64,000 nucleotides of DNA from Vreelandella songnenensis. GTDB lineage: Bacteria > Pseudomonadota > Gammaproteobacteria > Pseudomonadales > Halomonadaceae. Both the position numbers and the translations under genes were made by a program. The DNA is taken from the NCBI RefSeq assembly GCF_003002925.1, contig NZ_PVTK01000002.1, forward strand, positions 124,001 to 188,000, in the 5' to 3' direction. Of the stretch, positions 38,401 to 47,441 are shown piece by piece; the first letter of the stretch is position 1; every line of letters begins with the position of its first letter. Under the pieces are notes generated by a model that was given only the letters and a program-made list of their open reading frames with translations, was not told the DNA's origin and made no database searches.

Positions 38401-39474
38401 AAGGTTATCCAGCGGGCCTGAAAGCGTCAGTTCAAGCACTTCACCGTCAAGCTCGGGAAACCGTTCAGGCAAGAACAGCACGGCATTTAGCTGAGCGTCC
38501 AGCGGGTAGTTACCGGTGAGGTCGACGTTTGCCGTAAGGTTCGCCTGAGCGTCATCACTCAGCACTTCCAGCGACGTTACCTCCACTCGGCTCTCTTCCG
38601 TTTCAAGACCTAGTTGTAACCGCTCAATGGCGTACTCGAACGCGCCGGTAAGCCGAATATCGGTAACCGTCAAATCACTGATGTCGAAATCAACCGGCAG
38701 TACGATTTCCGGTAGTTCTACAGGATCGCGCGCGGCAAGGCTTTCTTCCAAAGACACTGCCTGCATGGCCTCGTCACGAGGTTCGGCCGCAAGCACCGCC
38801 CCATCGATTGCCTCAGGCGTCAGGGGTGTCTGCGTATTTTCAGTGAGCTGTACGCCTGGCGAAGGGGGTAGGTATACCGTCAACTGGTCAAGCTGGCTCG
38901 GTGCAAAAGCCACCCGGCTCTGTTCGGCTGTAGCTGAGGTTTCAAAATTGTCCCAGTCGATGCGGGTACCATCGGCCAGCTGTACAGCCACGTTATCCAG
39001 CGCGACGGAGCGAAGCTCGACAGGAAACGGTAGATATAGCCTGAAAGGTGCGCTGTCCTCGTTAGGGGGGGCTTCTGTCTCGCTGGCACCAATACGGATA
39101 TCCGCTCCATCCACGCGCAGCGTATCGATACAAAGCCGCCTTGAAAGCAGGCAGTCATCCGCCCAGGCAAGCTCGAAGTCGTCAATTACAACACGAATAT
39201 TACCCAGCTCAAGACGAAATCCTTGAAGGGTGAATTCATCAAGCAGTGCGCCTTCCTGATGCTCGAAGGTAAAAAAACCGCGCTCCTGTCCCTGGGAAAA
39301 CAGAAACCCTGTTCCCCAAGGCGACAGCGCTACCCCCAGCAGCAGTGCAACTAAACCAAACAGCCACAAGGGCAGAATAATAATCAGACGTATCAAGCTC
39401 CATAGCGCAAGCCAGGTGCGCTGGCGCGAAGAGTATGGCTGACGCGTCGTGGAGGAGGATTCAACCTGGGACAA
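35452..39474 (-). CDS. tamB: Translocation and assembly module protein TamB
   Basis: A 1340-residue AsmA-like bridge protein. One N-terminal inner-membrane anchor (about 27-50) precedes a long region of repeated beta strands forming a hydrophobic groove across the periplasm. The C-terminal DUF490 domain (about 950-1340) carries ATGRRANV-like turns replaced here by the usual [15 protein letters not shown] and ends in a beta-signal-like strand. With TamA it takes part in outer-membrane protein insertion and lipid transport. Starts 9 bp after tamA. Confidence 0.93.
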   Translation of the reverse strand: MSQVESSSTTRQPYSSRQRTWLALWSLIRLIIILPLWLFGLVALLLGVALSPWGTGFLFSQGQERGFFTFEHQEGALLDEFTLQGFRLELGNIRVVIDDFELAWADDCLLSRRLCIDTLRVDGADIRIGASETEAPPNEDSAPFRLYLPFPVELRSVALDNVAVQLADGTRIDWDNFETSATAEQSRVAFAPSQLDQLTVYLPPSPGVQLTENTQTPLTPEAIDGAVLAAEPRDEAMQAVSLEESLAARDPVELPEIVLPVDFDISDLTVTDIRLTGAFEYAIERLQLGLETEESRVEVTSLEVLSDDAQANLTANVDLTGNYPLDAQLNAVLFLPERFPELDGEVLELTLSGPLDNLQAELTASGIVTATLDAEVNALAPELPFEARLQSERLQWPLVNAAVEGEDQPPPYVIEAVDAVVSGSLTAYQADIQLAAQGPELPLTQVSLSGQGDFSHFQWQPLALQVEESTLRSEGRIDWLAPLTIDTRIRLEQFDPSHFVDQMDGSLTGDIELGVRQQGDIWSVSIANIDIGGQLRDYPLTLQAALDANSNMEVDIHELLFTQGNNRLEASGQVSEQSMSLNADIALRELRTLSPELAGTLSGEVRATGSFAQPEIVADLAGRDLRFADNSVERLELDATVQGLDDPRLDVQLGLQQIFAGGQRLTAAELNLTGRLSQHQLEVDVQGDPDTPLQQASLGLDGRFDQARQQYQGRLTPLEIDSEAGTIRLEAPLELSYNLANGQARLSPFCLRREEGGLVCSQEPINASADQGRAVLTVREVPMEMLEPFLPDEWSFEGATTADATLAWRQGGARWQADVQVLSELAITAINDYGQPVRLPAINLDAQLQANQSQADTNMVLSFSEAGDLTLNLSLSDPMGQGRLEGELLANNLSLEPYRPMVVNMDRLEGAIDGRVQIGGTTGQPDLQGSLALRGLRLHGPDIPLDVRDGELTISFDGEQGDINGFLAAERGRLNITGDTYWPGADDWRIGVDLNATQDPLLLVLPQFGRLEAAPDIRVRVTPERLQVRGNVDLPWARLEIGSRSSSAIEPSSDEIIITESDDRAAEEAAREAERRALANGDDPSAAEELAQTGMELDVLITLTLGRDMQISAYGLESGLGGTLEIRQDSGGLQLFGDVNLVDGRFQAFGQDLLIRRGQLLFSGPPSLPTLDFEAIRNPEVTEDDVIAGLRVTGSAEEPNVMIFSEPSMGETQALSYLLRGRAPDAGGGMDSALTTALIGMSLGRTGGAVGSIGEAFGIDDLALDTTGAGDESQVALSGQLTDDIRISYGVGIFSPIAELTLRYTLWRNLYVQAVSGANQAVDLIYTFSRRGDPVIYKQQ

Positions 39475-39483
39475 AGCGTGCTC

Positions 39484-41337
39484 CTAGAATTCCGGGCCGA
39501 TGGAAAAATGTATGCGGTATGCATCGTCGTTATCGAAAGGATGCGCTACATCAAAGCGAATCGGCCCTACCGGCGATACCCAGCGAACCCCTACGCCGGC
39601 CCCGGTTTTCAGATCGTCTGGCGCCCAGTCATCAAAGGCATCACCGGTATCGATGAAGGTGGCACCCCACCAGTTATCCTTGACGCGCCGCTGGTACTCA
39701 AGGCTTGAAGTCACCATCTGCTGGCCACCGCGAAGGCGCCCTTCTGCGTTGCGTGGCGAAAGGCTTTCATAGGAGTAGCCGCGCACGCTACGATCGCCCC
39801 CGGCAAAAAAGCGCAACGAGGGCGGCAATTTGGAAAAATCATCGGTTTCGATGGCACCCATGCTCAAACGCGCCAGGAAGCGATTGTCGTTACCTAGCGT
39901 ACGTATCCACTCGGTGTCGCCGGTCAAACGGGTGAACTGAGCATCCGAACCCCAGACGCGGTCAGAGTATTCCACTGACAGCTGCTGGCGGTCCCCCCAG
40001 AGGGGAAAGCGCTGTGGGCGGGTGCGTGTTCTTGACCACTGAATGCCTGGGTAGAACAGCCATACCTGATCTGCCTCACCGCCCTGGGTGAAGTCTTCAT
40101 AAGTGGTGCGGAAATAGATGGTCTGCACCCAGTCGTTGTCAAACTGCCAGCGCCGGCCCAGCTCGACCCCGGCCTCCAGGGATTGGGTGTCACTGTCATC
40201 AATATTACGGATACCGTACTGAAGGCGGTAGCTATCGCGTAGCGGATCTTCAAGGGGGATATTGTAAACCCCTGTGAAGCGCTGCTCCGGCGCAGAAAGA
40301 TACAGGTCGTGGTTGAGACTATGGCCGTAACTGTTGATCCATGGCTGGTTCCAGCTGAAACGCAGCCGCGGGCCTACATCGGTTGCATACCCGATACCTA
40401 CCTCGAACTGATGGCGGTCAGCAGGCTCGACGCTTACATCGATAGGCAGCTGTGTATCATCACGCTTGTTGATCATGAGCACGCTGGCGAGCGCCGCGCT
40501 GCTGATCAGTGGCCGTACGGGTTGGCTGGCCGTCGCCTCGGACCACCAGGGGTCGCCGCCGCTTGGGGGCGTAATGGTAAGTTCCTGGGCGGTTTCCAGC
40601 CTGGGGCGCACGGTAACGGAACGGAACCAGCCGGTTTCGGCCAGGCGTTGGTTATAGGTCGCAAGCGATTCGGCCAGATAGGGGTCATTGGTTTCAAAGG
40701 TCTGCATGTTCTGCAGACGTTCGGGGTCGATATGGCTACCCGTGATATAGGTCTGACCAAACCGGTAGCGCGGCCCGCTATCGAAATCCATGTAGAGCCG
40801 TGCGCTTTGAAGGTAGGGCCGTACTTCCATGCGGCGATCGGTAAAGCCCCAGTCGAAGTAGCCACGCTCGATGGCAAGGCCGGAAAATTGCGACCTCAGG
40901 CTATCCCAGGGGGCGTGGCGAAGCGGCTCGCCTTCACGCAGTGGAAAATTGTCCAGCGCTTCCTTGAACGGAGGATCGTCCTTGGCATCGCCTTCTATAT
41001 TGATCGAAAGTACTTCGATCTCGATGCGCGGGCCGGGATCAATCGTTAACCGGATAGCGGGTTCAAGTTCGACTCTGATATCCGGTTCGTAGTAACCGTA
41101 TACGCGCATGGCTTCCTGGGTTCGGCTGCGAATTTCGCCTTCCAGTCGCACGTCGGTGTACTGCTCTTCGTCAATACTTTCCAGGTAGGCGCTGATGTTC
41201 TCTTCAACGTCACCACCCACTCCATCAATCGCAGCCTCTAGCGCCCAGACAGGCATTGCCACACTTACAGCACACAAGGGCAGCGCGCTGAAACAAGCCA
41301 CACGGGTGGCTATGCGCCATCGCTGTTGTCTTCCCAT
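39484..41337 (-). CDS. tamA: Autotransporter assembly outer-membrane protein TamA
   Basis: A 617-residue Omp85/BamA-superfamily protein: signal peptide (about 1-32), three POTRA domains (about 35-280) and a 16-stranded barrel (about 290-617). The barrel shows RFFAGGDRSVRGYSYESL (near 515-532), the conserved lid-loop region with the RGY motif, and ends ...YRIHFSIGPEF with the C-terminal aromatic. Upstream partner of tamB. The gene before it encodes an unknown coiled-coil protein 53 bp away. Confidence 0.94.
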   Translation of the reverse strand: MGRQQRWRIATRVACFSALPLCAVSVAMPVWALEAAIDGVGGDVEENISAYLESIDEEQYTDVRLEGEIRSRTQEAMRVYGYYEPDIRVELEPAIRLTIDPGPRIEIEVLSINIEGDAKDDPPFKEALDNFPLREGEPLRHAPWDSLRSQFSGLAIERGYFDWGFTDRRMEVRPYLQSARLYMDFDSGPRYRFGQTYITGSHIDPERLQNMQTFETNDPYLAESLATYNQRLAETGWFRSVTVRPRLETAQELTITPPSGGDPWWSEATASQPVRPLISSAALASVLMINKRDDTQLPIDVSVEPADRHQFEVGIGYATDVGPRLRFSWNQPWINSYGHSLNHDLYLSAPEQRFTGVYNIPLEDPLRDSYRLQYGIRNIDDSDTQSLEAGVELGRRWQFDNDWVQTIYFRTTYEDFTQGGEADQVWLFYPGIQWSRTRTRPQRFPLWGDRQQLSVEYSDRVWGSDAQFTRLTGDTEWIRTLGNDNRFLARLSMGAIETDDFSKLPPSLRFFAGGDRSVRGYSYESLSPRNAEGRLRGGQQMVTSSLEYQRRVKDNWWGATFIDTGDAFDDWAPDDLKTGAGVGVRWVSPVGPIRFDVAHPFDNDDAYRIHFSIGPEF

Positions 41338-41390
41338 ACATTAAATCCCTAAAAATTCAGCGACTCATGGCTGTTTTAAAACCCTGACAC

Positions 41391-42221
41391 TTATCTGAGC
41401 ATCTCGATCTGGGCGCTAAACGCCAGTTGAGCTTGGCGCAGCTGGCGAACATCGCTTTCAATCCCTGCAATACGCTGACTCAGCTGTGCTTCTATGTCAG
41501 CTACTTGATCTTCCTGCGCCGATGCTGTCTCTAACTGTAGCGTATCCAGCCCGGTTTCCAGCATATTAAAACGCTCACTGACGTTATCATTCTGAGCGCT
41601 GATCTGCTCTTCAACCGATTGACGTAGCGCACTCGACGCACTTTCCAATGAAGCCAGCTGCTGAGAGGTAAGCTGCTTCAGGTGTTCGACCTCTTCGATC
41701 AGGTTTTGTCTGCCTGAGGTACCGGCCTTTTCCAGTGTATCCAACGAAGTGCGAAGCGCTGCCAACTGGCGGTCGCGCAGCTCAGCCTGCCCCTCGAAAG
41801 CATCCATTCGTGCGTTTATCCGGTCCAGCGTATCGCTGGATACCTGTTCCTGGCTGTCGGTCAGCACGCCATAGATATCTTCTCGGGTATTTGTCAGGGC
41901 GATAGACAACTGCTCTTGCTCTTGAAATAGCGTTGTCATCTGGGCTTGCACAAACGCGATGGTATCTTGCACATCAGTATCGCCCGAATCGAGCCGGGCG
42001 TGGACATTGGAAGCTTCCCCGCTTACCCGGTGCAGCTCATCCATCAACCGCCCACGCTCAAACCAAGCCGCCGCGGACACTGCCGCCAGAAGGCCAAAGA
42101 GTATGAGAACGGCAAGCCATAGCGGCCATACGGCTGGCCCCTTGCGATGACGTAGATGATGAGCCGTCAAGCTTTGATCCACATCTGGAACAATGCGTTG
42201 AGATGGCGTCGAATTGGGCAT
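41391..42221 (-). CDS. Unknown single-pass membrane protein with periplasmic coiled coil
   Basis: A 276-residue protein. Residues 1-30 are cytoplasmic and basic; one membrane segment spans about 32-53 (WPLWLAVLILFGLLAAVSAA); residues about 58-276 are a continuous alpha-helical, Gln/Glu/Ser-rich coiled coil with no cysteine. This shape recalls HemX-like or tape-like periplasmic proteins, but no family is recognised. It starts 9 bp after the UGDH-like gene and lies 53 bp before tamA, so the four genes are probably one operon. A spacer or scaffold role near TamAB is a guess. Confidence 0.8.
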   Translation of the reverse strand: MPNSTPSQRIVPDVDQSLTAHHLRHRKGPAVWPLWLAVLILFGLLAAVSAAAWFERGRLMDELHRVSGEASNVHARLDSGDTDVQDTIAFVQAQMTTLFQEQEQLSIALTNTREDIYGVLTDSQEQVSSDTLDRINARMDAFEGQAELRDRQLAALRTSLDTLEKAGTSGRQNLIEEVEHLKQLTSQQLASLESASSALRQSVEEQISAQNDNVSERFNMLETGLDTLQLETASAQEDQVADIEAQLSQRIAGIESDVRQLRQAQLAFSAQIEMLR

Positions 42222-42230
42222 GGAGTTTCC

Positions 42231-43523
42231 TCAAAAAGACGTAGGGTCAGCGCGGCGACCAATACCACGGTACGTTAACCCGCAGCTGGCAACAAACGCC
42301 GGATCGTAGATATTTCTACCGTCCAACACCAGCTTGGCGCTAAGCAGCGATGCCAGGCGATGCCAATCCGGATTCCAATAGGATTTCCACTCGGTCACCA
42401 GCATCAACGCATCGGCCCCTTCACAGGCCTGGTAAGGGTCCTGATCGAAGGTTTGCAGATCATCGCGCTGACCCACAACCTGGTGCAGGGCGCTGATGGC
42501 CGCCGGGTCATGCAGTCTTACCTTGGCCCCCTGAGCCCAGAGTGCTTCAAGCAGCGTAAGAACCGGCGCATGATCAATGCGCGCCGTTCCCGGTTTGAAG
42601 GCAGCACCCCAGATAGCCACGGTCTTGCCCGAAAGCTCGCCTTCGAAGTGGGCCCACAGCTTGCGAAACAGGGTCTCCTTTTTATGTTCGTTGATGTCCA
42701 TGACCTGCTCAAGCAGGGCCGAGTAGCGCCCGCTCTTGGACTGAACGTCTGCCAGGCGCATCAAGTCACGGGAGAAATTGGGCCCGCCAAACCCGCAGCC
42801 CGGGTACAGGTATTCAAAGCCGATGCGCGTATCGGCGCCCATGCCTTGGCGCACGTGTTCGACATCCACTCCCAGTGTGTCGGCAAGACCGGCAATTTCA
42901 TTCATGTAGCTGATGCGCGTGGCCAGCATGCCGTTGATGGCAAGCTTGGTAAGCTCGGCCGCACGCCGGGGCATGGGTTGAAACACTTCCTGGCGGCGAT
43001 TGAACGCACGCAGCAGCTCACGCACCACCTGCTCTCCCTTGGCATCGTCACACCCCAGCAGCCAGCGCGTTGGTCGGGTGAACGATGCCCAGGCGCGCCC
43101 TTCTTCAAGCGTATCCGGCAATGCTACGCTGCTGTGCTGCGCTTTCATCAGGTCGTGCAGCCGCTCGGTTTCACCGACCGGGAACGTCGAGTTGTTAACC
43201 AGTACGGCACCGTGCTGTGCGGGCAGGCCCGGCGCTTGGAGTAGTTCGCTTGCCGAATGGCGCTGGCCGGGGGATAGCGCAAGCCAGATGACATCGGCAG
43301 TTTCAGCTTCATCTATCGTGTCGATCAGCCTTAGCGTGTTATCGGCCAGGGCCTGCTGAATATGCGGCATCAATTCAGGCTCACGGCGCAGCCAATCCAC
43401 CTGGGAAAGGCTTGACCAAGGTGCGCTTTCATGGGGCAACCACTCCACCTGGTGCCCCACCCAGGCAAGGGCGGCGGCGGCTGTTGCGGCACTCAGCTCG
43501 CTTCCATAAAGTAATACGCGCAT
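42231..43523 (-). CDS. UDP-glucose/GDP-mannose dehydrogenase-like protein lacking the catalytic Cys
   Basis: A 430-residue protein with the full three-domain UGDH layout. Conserved: STFPVGETE (near 112-120), the Lys/Asn pair in KLAINGMLATRISYMNEIA (Lys193, Asn197), WGAAFKPGT (near 305-313) and YRGIGR near the end. Not conserved: the catalytic GGSCFxKD is GGPNFSRD (Asn249 in place of Cys); the N-terminal GxGYVG is GSELSAA; and the DDxRES loop is ARIDHAP. Oxidation to the uronic acid through a thioester seems impossible by the known mechanism. It may be regulatory, or an enzyme with a changed reaction. Linked to a coiled-coil gene and tamAB. Confidence 0.82.
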   Translation of the reverse strand: MRVLLYGSELSAATAAAALAWVGHQVEWLPHESAPWSSLSQVDWLRREPELMPHIQQALADNTLRLIDTIDEAETADVIWLALSPGQRHSASELLQAPGLPAQHGAVLVNNSTFPVGETERLHDLMKAQHSSVALPDTLEEGRAWASFTRPTRWLLGCDDAKGEQVVRELLRAFNRRQEVFQPMPRRAAELTKLAINGMLATRISYMNEIAGLADTLGVDVEHVRQGMGADTRIGFEYLYPGCGFGGPNFSRDLMRLADVQSKSGRYSALLEQVMDINEHKKETLFRKLWAHFEGELSGKTVAIWGAAFKPGTARIDHAPVLTLLEALWAQGAKVRLHDPAAISALHQVVGQRDDLQTFDQDPYQACEGADALMLVTEWKSYWNPDWHRLASLLSAKLVLDGRNIYDPAFVASCGLTYRGIGRRADPTSF

Positions 43524-43641
43524 CTAACGGGCTCCTTGTGCGTCGGGAAAGCGAGAAGGTATCGCCATAAAATTCATACAATGGTCCTTTTTATGCGTTC
43601 TGACCCAGGAGTGGTTAGAATGCCCATAATACTCAACGATT

Positions 43642-43699
43642 GAGTGGATGCCACTCGCCACTTGACGCCAATTAACTGGCTGGATGAAAAAACCATCCA
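43642..43699. repeat. Two small hairpins upstream of ubiG
   Basis: GAGTGG-atg-CCACTC (43642-43656) and TGGATG-7 nt-CATCCA (43681-43699) lie in the divergent region before ubiG. They may be leader structures; no function is assigned. Confidence 0.3.
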
Positions 43700-43726
43700 T
43701 CGCTTACCGACCATGGGAGTCAATAC

Positions 43727-44470
43727 ATGCAAGCGACACCTCAGGATAGCACTGCTGGACGCTACCAAGACAATGTCGATGTGGCAGAAGTTGCTAAATT
43801 TGAAGCACTTGCCAGCCGCTGGTGGGACCCGAAAAGCGAATTCAAGCCGCTGCATGATATCAACCCCTTGCGCCTGGACTTTATCGATGCGCGGGCCGGT
43901 CTTGCCGGCAAGAAGGTGCTCGATGTGGGCTGCGGTGGCGGCATACTGAGTGAGTCCATGGCGCATCGCGGGGCAACCGTTACCGGGATTGACCTGGGGG
44001 AAGCGCCGCTGGGCGTCGCCCGGCTCCACGCTCAAGAGAGCGGCGTGTCCGTGGAGTATCGAAAAGTGAGCGTTGAAGCATTGGCTGTCGAGCAGCCAGG
44101 CCACTTTGATGTTGTCACCTGCATGGAGATGCTTGAACACGTACCTGATCCGGCGTCGGTGATTCGTGCCTGCTGCGCGTTAGTACGCCCTGGCGGTTAT
44201 GTGTTCTTCTCGACGCTTAACCGTACGCCCAAATCCTATGCCTTTGCCATTCTTGGCGCTGAGTACGTGCTTAAGCTGCTTCCTCGCGGCACGCACGACT
44301 ACGCCAAGTTCATTCGGCCATCTGAAATGGCTGCCTGGTCACGCGATGCCGGTCTGCAGGTACGCGAACAGACGGGCTTGACCTACAACCCTCTTACCCG
44401 CCGTTACCGGCTGGTTGCCAATGATGTCTCGGTCAATTACATGATGTACTGCCGTAAAGTGAGCCAATAA
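43727..44470 (+). CDS. ubiG: Ubiquinone O-methyltransferase UbiG
   Basis: A 247-residue SAM-dependent enzyme catalysing both O-methylations of ubiquinone synthesis. SAM motif [20 protein letters not shown] (near 65-84); family marks [29 protein letters not shown] (near 26-54, given in part) and [12 protein letters not shown] ggagtcaat ribosome site precedes the ATG. Its stop is directly followed by the mupP ATG, so the genes are coupled, as in pseudomonads. Confidence 0.95.
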   Translation: MQATPQDSTAGRYQDNVDVAEVAKFEALASRWWDPKSEFKPLHDINPLRLDFIDARAGLAGKKVLDVGCGGGILSESMAHRGATVTGIDLGEAPLGVARLHAQESGVSVEYRKVSVEALAVEQPGHFDVVTCMEMLEHVPDPASVIRACCALVRPGGYVFFSTLNRTPKSYAFAILGAEYVLKLLPRGTHDYAKFIRPSEMAAWSRDAGLQVREQTGLTYNPLTRRYRLVANDVSVNYMMYCRKVSQ

Positions 44471-45145
44471 ATGGCAACGACTGCCCCGCTTGCCATACTG
44501 TTCGATCTTGATGGGACCCTGGTGGATACCGCGCCCGATTTGGCAAGAGCAACCAACGCCTTGCGCGAACACCACGGGCTGGCACCACTGCCTTATGAGC
44601 AGATTCGCCGCCAGGTATCCAATGGTGGAAGCGCGCTGGTAACGCTGGCGCTGGGGCTCGAGCACGGCGCGCCCGAACACGATGCGGCGCGCCAGTTTCT
44701 GCTGGATAGCTACGCACAGGCGGTTGCTGTCGATAGCCGGGTGTTTGCGCCGCTTGATCGGTGGCTTGAAAACTGGCATGCCGATCAGCGGCCTTGGGGA
44801 ATCGTGACCAACAAGCCTCGCGTGTACACTGAGCCCCTGCTTGAGGCGCTGGCGCTATTGCCGGGCGCACTACTGTGTGCCGATGACCTGAGCGTCAAGA
44901 AACCTCACCCGGAGCCCTTGTGGGAAGCCGCACGCCGACTGGGTGTTGCGCCCAGCGAATGCTGGTATGTAGGTGATCACGTTCGAGACATGCAGGCCGC
45001 CAAGGCCGCTGGCATGACCGCCGTGGCCGTCGGCTATGGGTATGTCAGCGAAGAGGACGATTACCAGCAGTGGCCGGCGGATCTATGGTTTGAAGAGTGT
45101 CAGGCGCTGGTGGCGGCTCTCGAGGGCTTTCACAAAGACAGGTAG
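44471..45145 (+). CDS. mupP: HAD phosphatase, N-acetylmuramate 6-phosphate phosphatase MupP (Gph-like)
   Basis: A 224-residue HAD-IA phosphatase with nucleophile motif FDLDGTLVDTAPDL (near 11-24), the Lys motif KKPHPEPL (near 141) and WYVGDHVRDMQAAKAAG (acidic motif near 157-173). The family includes phosphoglycolate phosphatase Gph, but the ubiG-(this gene)-yciK neighbourhood is that of Pseudomonas MupP, which dephosphorylates MurNAc-6P in peptidoglycan recycling and supports intrinsic fosfomycin tolerance. MupP is therefore preferred by context; sequence alone cannot exclude Gph. Confidence 0.85.
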   Translation: MATTAPLAILFDLDGTLVDTAPDLARATNALREHHGLAPLPYEQIRRQVSNGGSALVTLALGLEHGAPEHDAARQFLLDSYAQAVAVDSRVFAPLDRWLENWHADQRPWGIVTNKPRVYTEPLLEALALLPGALLCADDLSVKKPHPEPLWEAARRLGVAPSECWYVGDHVRDMQAAKAAGMTAVAVGYGYVSEEDDYQQWPADLWFEECQALVAALEGFHKDR

Positions 45146-45154
45146 GATCCATCG

Positions 45155-45184
45155 GGTTGCTCAGGCGCGACGGCCTGAGCAACC
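45155..45184. terminator. Hairpin between convergent mupP and yciK
   Basis: ggttgctcaggc - gcgacg - gcctgagcaacc, 12-bp perfect stem in a 49-bp convergent gap. No T-run, so terminator function is inferred. Confidence 0.55.
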
Positions 45185-45194
45185 ACCGCCGATG

Positions 45195-45959
45195 TCAGCT
45201 TTGACGCGGCGGCTGGGCATCGAATTTCTGCCCGCTGACACCGGCGCTATCAGCCCCCATCAGCCATAAATAGGTGGGCATTATGTCTTCAGGGGTACGC
45301 AGCGTGGCCGGGTCTTCACCGGGGTAGGCGCTTTGCCGCATTTGAGTACGCGTAGCGCCGGGGTTCAGGGTGTTGACGCGAAGGTTCGGCTGGCTTTCCA
45401 GCTCATCAGCCAGTACCTCGACAAACCCTTCTGTTGCGAACTTGGATACCGAATAGGCGCCCCAGTAGGCCCGCCCTTTTCGACCAACGCTTGATGACGT
45501 AAAGATGATGGAGGCGTCATCGGCGTTTTGCAGCAACGGCAGCAGCGCCTGGGTCATCCAGATTGGCCCGTTGATGTTGACCTGCATGACCTGTTCCCAG
45601 AGCTCAGGATCGTACTGATCGAAAGGCGTTATACGGCCCAGTAGTCCGGCATTGTGCAGAAGGCCGTCCAGTCGGCCAAACTCTTTATCCAGCGTTCTGG
45701 CCATTTCATCAAAATCGTGAAGCGTTGCGCCTTCGAAATTAAGCGGAAAAATTGCCGGCTGAGGCCCACCCGCTGCTTCGATTTCATCGTAGACGCGCTC
45801 GAGTTTTTCGATGGTCCGGCCCAGCAGAATGACTGTTGCGCCGTGGCGTGCATAGCTTAATGCCGCCGTACGGCCAATACCGTCACCCGCTCCAGTGACC
45901 AGGACAATTCGGTTTTCAAGCAGATCGGCAGGTGCTTGATAGTCGATTTTACAGCTCAT
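45195..45959 (-). CDS. yciK: YciK-family short-chain dehydrogenase
   Basis: About 254 residues from ATG 45959 (AGGAAAT ribosome site). Classical SDR: cofactor loop VTGAGDGIGRTAALSYARHG (near 20-39), NNAG replaced by HNAG, catalytic Tyr/Lys in WGAYSVSKFATEGF. Substrate unknown. The gene is convergent to ubiG-mupP here and 33 bp after cpoB, so it may be the tail of the tol-pal transcript. Confidence 0.9.
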   Translation of the reverse strand: MSCKIDYQAPADLLENRIVLVTGAGDGIGRTAALSYARHGATVILLGRTIEKLERVYDEIEAAGGPQPAIFPLNFEGATLHDFDEMARTLDKEFGRLDGLLHNAGLLGRITPFDQYDPELWEQVMQVNINGPIWMTQALLPLLQNADDASIIFTSSSVGRKGRAYWGAYSVSKFATEGFVEVLADELESQPNLRVNTLNPGATRTQMRQSAYPGEDPATLRTPEDIMPTYLWLMGADSAGVSGQKFDAQPPRQS

Positions 45960-45992
45960 GCTATTTCCTGAATGCACACGTTCAATACGTTG

Positions 45993-46790
45993 TTAGCCAG
46001 CCGATTGACGAAGAAAATCGTTGGCAAGTCCGGCGGCACTGCTTTGCGGGTAATCATCACGTACCTGTTCGAGCAGTTCCCGGCTCTGTTCGGCCTCGCC
46101 CTGGCGCGCCTTCACCAAGCCCAGTTTATAGAGGGCATCGGGTACCTTGCTGCTGCCGTTGAACTCTTCGATGACACGGCTGAACGCCGTGTCGGCTTCG
46201 CTCAACTGTCCTTCTGCCGCATAAAGCTCGCCCAGCCAGTAGTGACCGTTAGCGGCCAGGCTACTGTCGGGATGGGCTGCGACAAAGGCTTCAAACGCCT
46301 TGATCGCTTCATCAAAGCGGCGCGCCTGTACGTGGGCAAAGGCGGCTTGATAGTCCGCCTGGGCATCTTCGCTGACGTTACGCGTCGACGGCGCGTTCAC
46401 CACCTCCTGCGCCGCTTCAGGTTCGACCTGGGGTGTCGCCTGCTCGATCTGGGTGGTCGAGCTGCTGTTCATCAAGCGGTCTTCGATATCTAGATACTGC
46501 TGCTGGGACTGACGCTTCAATTGTTCAAGCTGGTGGCGAAGTTCTTCAATCTGGCCGCGCAGCTGCTGAATTTCCTGCTGGTGCTCTTCTACCTGATTGA
46601 ACAGCACAAGATTGCCGCTGGAGGGCTCCTGGCGCTGAGTCTGCTGGTAGAAACCGCTGGAGCCACCGGAAGAAAGATCTTGCACGAGCGGCTGCTGGGC
46701 GACCGCTACAAGGGGCAATACGGACAGCGGGAGCACTAAGGCTCCCGCACCGCACAGCCTCTCAAAAAAGCGTTTGAGACTGTGATTCAT
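45993..46790 (-). CDS. cpoB: Tol-Pal system protein CpoB (YbgF)
   Basis: About 265 residues from ATG 46790. Signal peptide (about 1-32, ending ...VAVAQQ), a Gln-rich trimerising coiled coil (about 60-105), a linker, and C-terminal TPR repeats (about 140-260: YQAAFAHVQARRFDEAIKAF, then YWLGELYAAEGQLSEAD). CpoB coordinates outer-membrane constriction with PBP1B activity at division. Last tol-pal gene. Confidence 0.93.
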   Translation of the reverse strand: MNHSLKRFFERLCGAGALVLPLSVLPLVAVAQQPLVQDLSSGGSSGFYQQTQRQEPSSGNLVLFNQVEEHQQEIQQLRGQIEELRHQLEQLKRQSQQQYLDIEDRLMNSSSTTQIEQATPQVEPEAAQEVVNAPSTRNVSEDAQADYQAAFAHVQARRFDEAIKAFEAFVAAHPDSSLAANGHYWLGELYAAEGQLSEADTAFSRVIEEFNGSSKVPDALYKLGLVKARQGEAEQSRELLEQVRDDYPQSSAAGLANDFLRQSAG

Positions 46791-46854
46791 GACAACTCCA
46801 TAGATAACACCGGCATGCCTTGAGCACACCGGCGATATCAGTAGTTAAATACTA

Positions 46855-47400
46855 TCAGTAGTTAAACACGACACGACGGTTTTGTGAGTAGGCGCTTTCA
46901 GTCTGACCGCTAGCGGCCGGGCGCTCTTCACCGTAGCTCACAACGCTCATTTGCGAAGGAGATACACCCTGAATGTTCAGGAAACGCTGAACCGCACGGG
47001 CACGACGCTCACCCAGTGCCATGTTGTACTCACGGGTACCGCGCTCGTCGGTGTGGCCATGCAGTACAACCTGGGCGTTCGGGTTGGCACGCAGATAACG
47101 CGCATGCGCCATTACCGCAGACTCGTATTCGCTCTTGATGCTGTCACGATCGTAATCGAAGTAAATGGTGCGAACTTCAGGAATACGCGAGTCAGCCTGC
47201 TGACCAGCGCCCGAGCCTGAACCAGTAGTGGAACCATACTGACCGCTAGTACCGGCACCTGAAGTGCCTGCACCCATGCTGCTGCCATCCTGGCTGCCAT
47301 AAGAATCGCCATCTTGGGTTCCGCCGGTGCTGGAACAGCCCGCGATTACAACGATGGATAATGCTACTGCCAATGAGCGAGCCAACGGCTTAAGTTGCAT
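46855..47400 (-). CDS. pal: Peptidoglycan-associated lipoprotein Pal
   Basis: About 181 residues from ATG 47400 (aaggag ribosome site). Lipoprotein signal with VVIAGCSS (Cys about 22), a Gly/Ser-rich linker (about 25-70), then an OmpA-like domain with YFDYDRDSI and the peptidoglycan-binding loop GHTDERGTREYN. Anchors the outer membrane to the wall and binds TolB. Confidence 0.96.
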   Translation of the reverse strand: MQLKPLARSLAVALSIVVIAGCSSTGGTQDGDSYGSQDGSSMGAGTSGAGTSGQYGSTTGSGSGAGQQADSRIPEVRTIYFDYDRDSIKSEYESAVMAHARYLRANPNAQVVLHGHTDERGTREYNMALGERRARAVQRFLNIQGVSPSQMSVVSYGEERPAASGQTESAYSQNRRVVFNY

Positions 47401-47441
47401 AATCAGACTCCTTGCCTGAAAGAAATAATTGCCATTTATCA

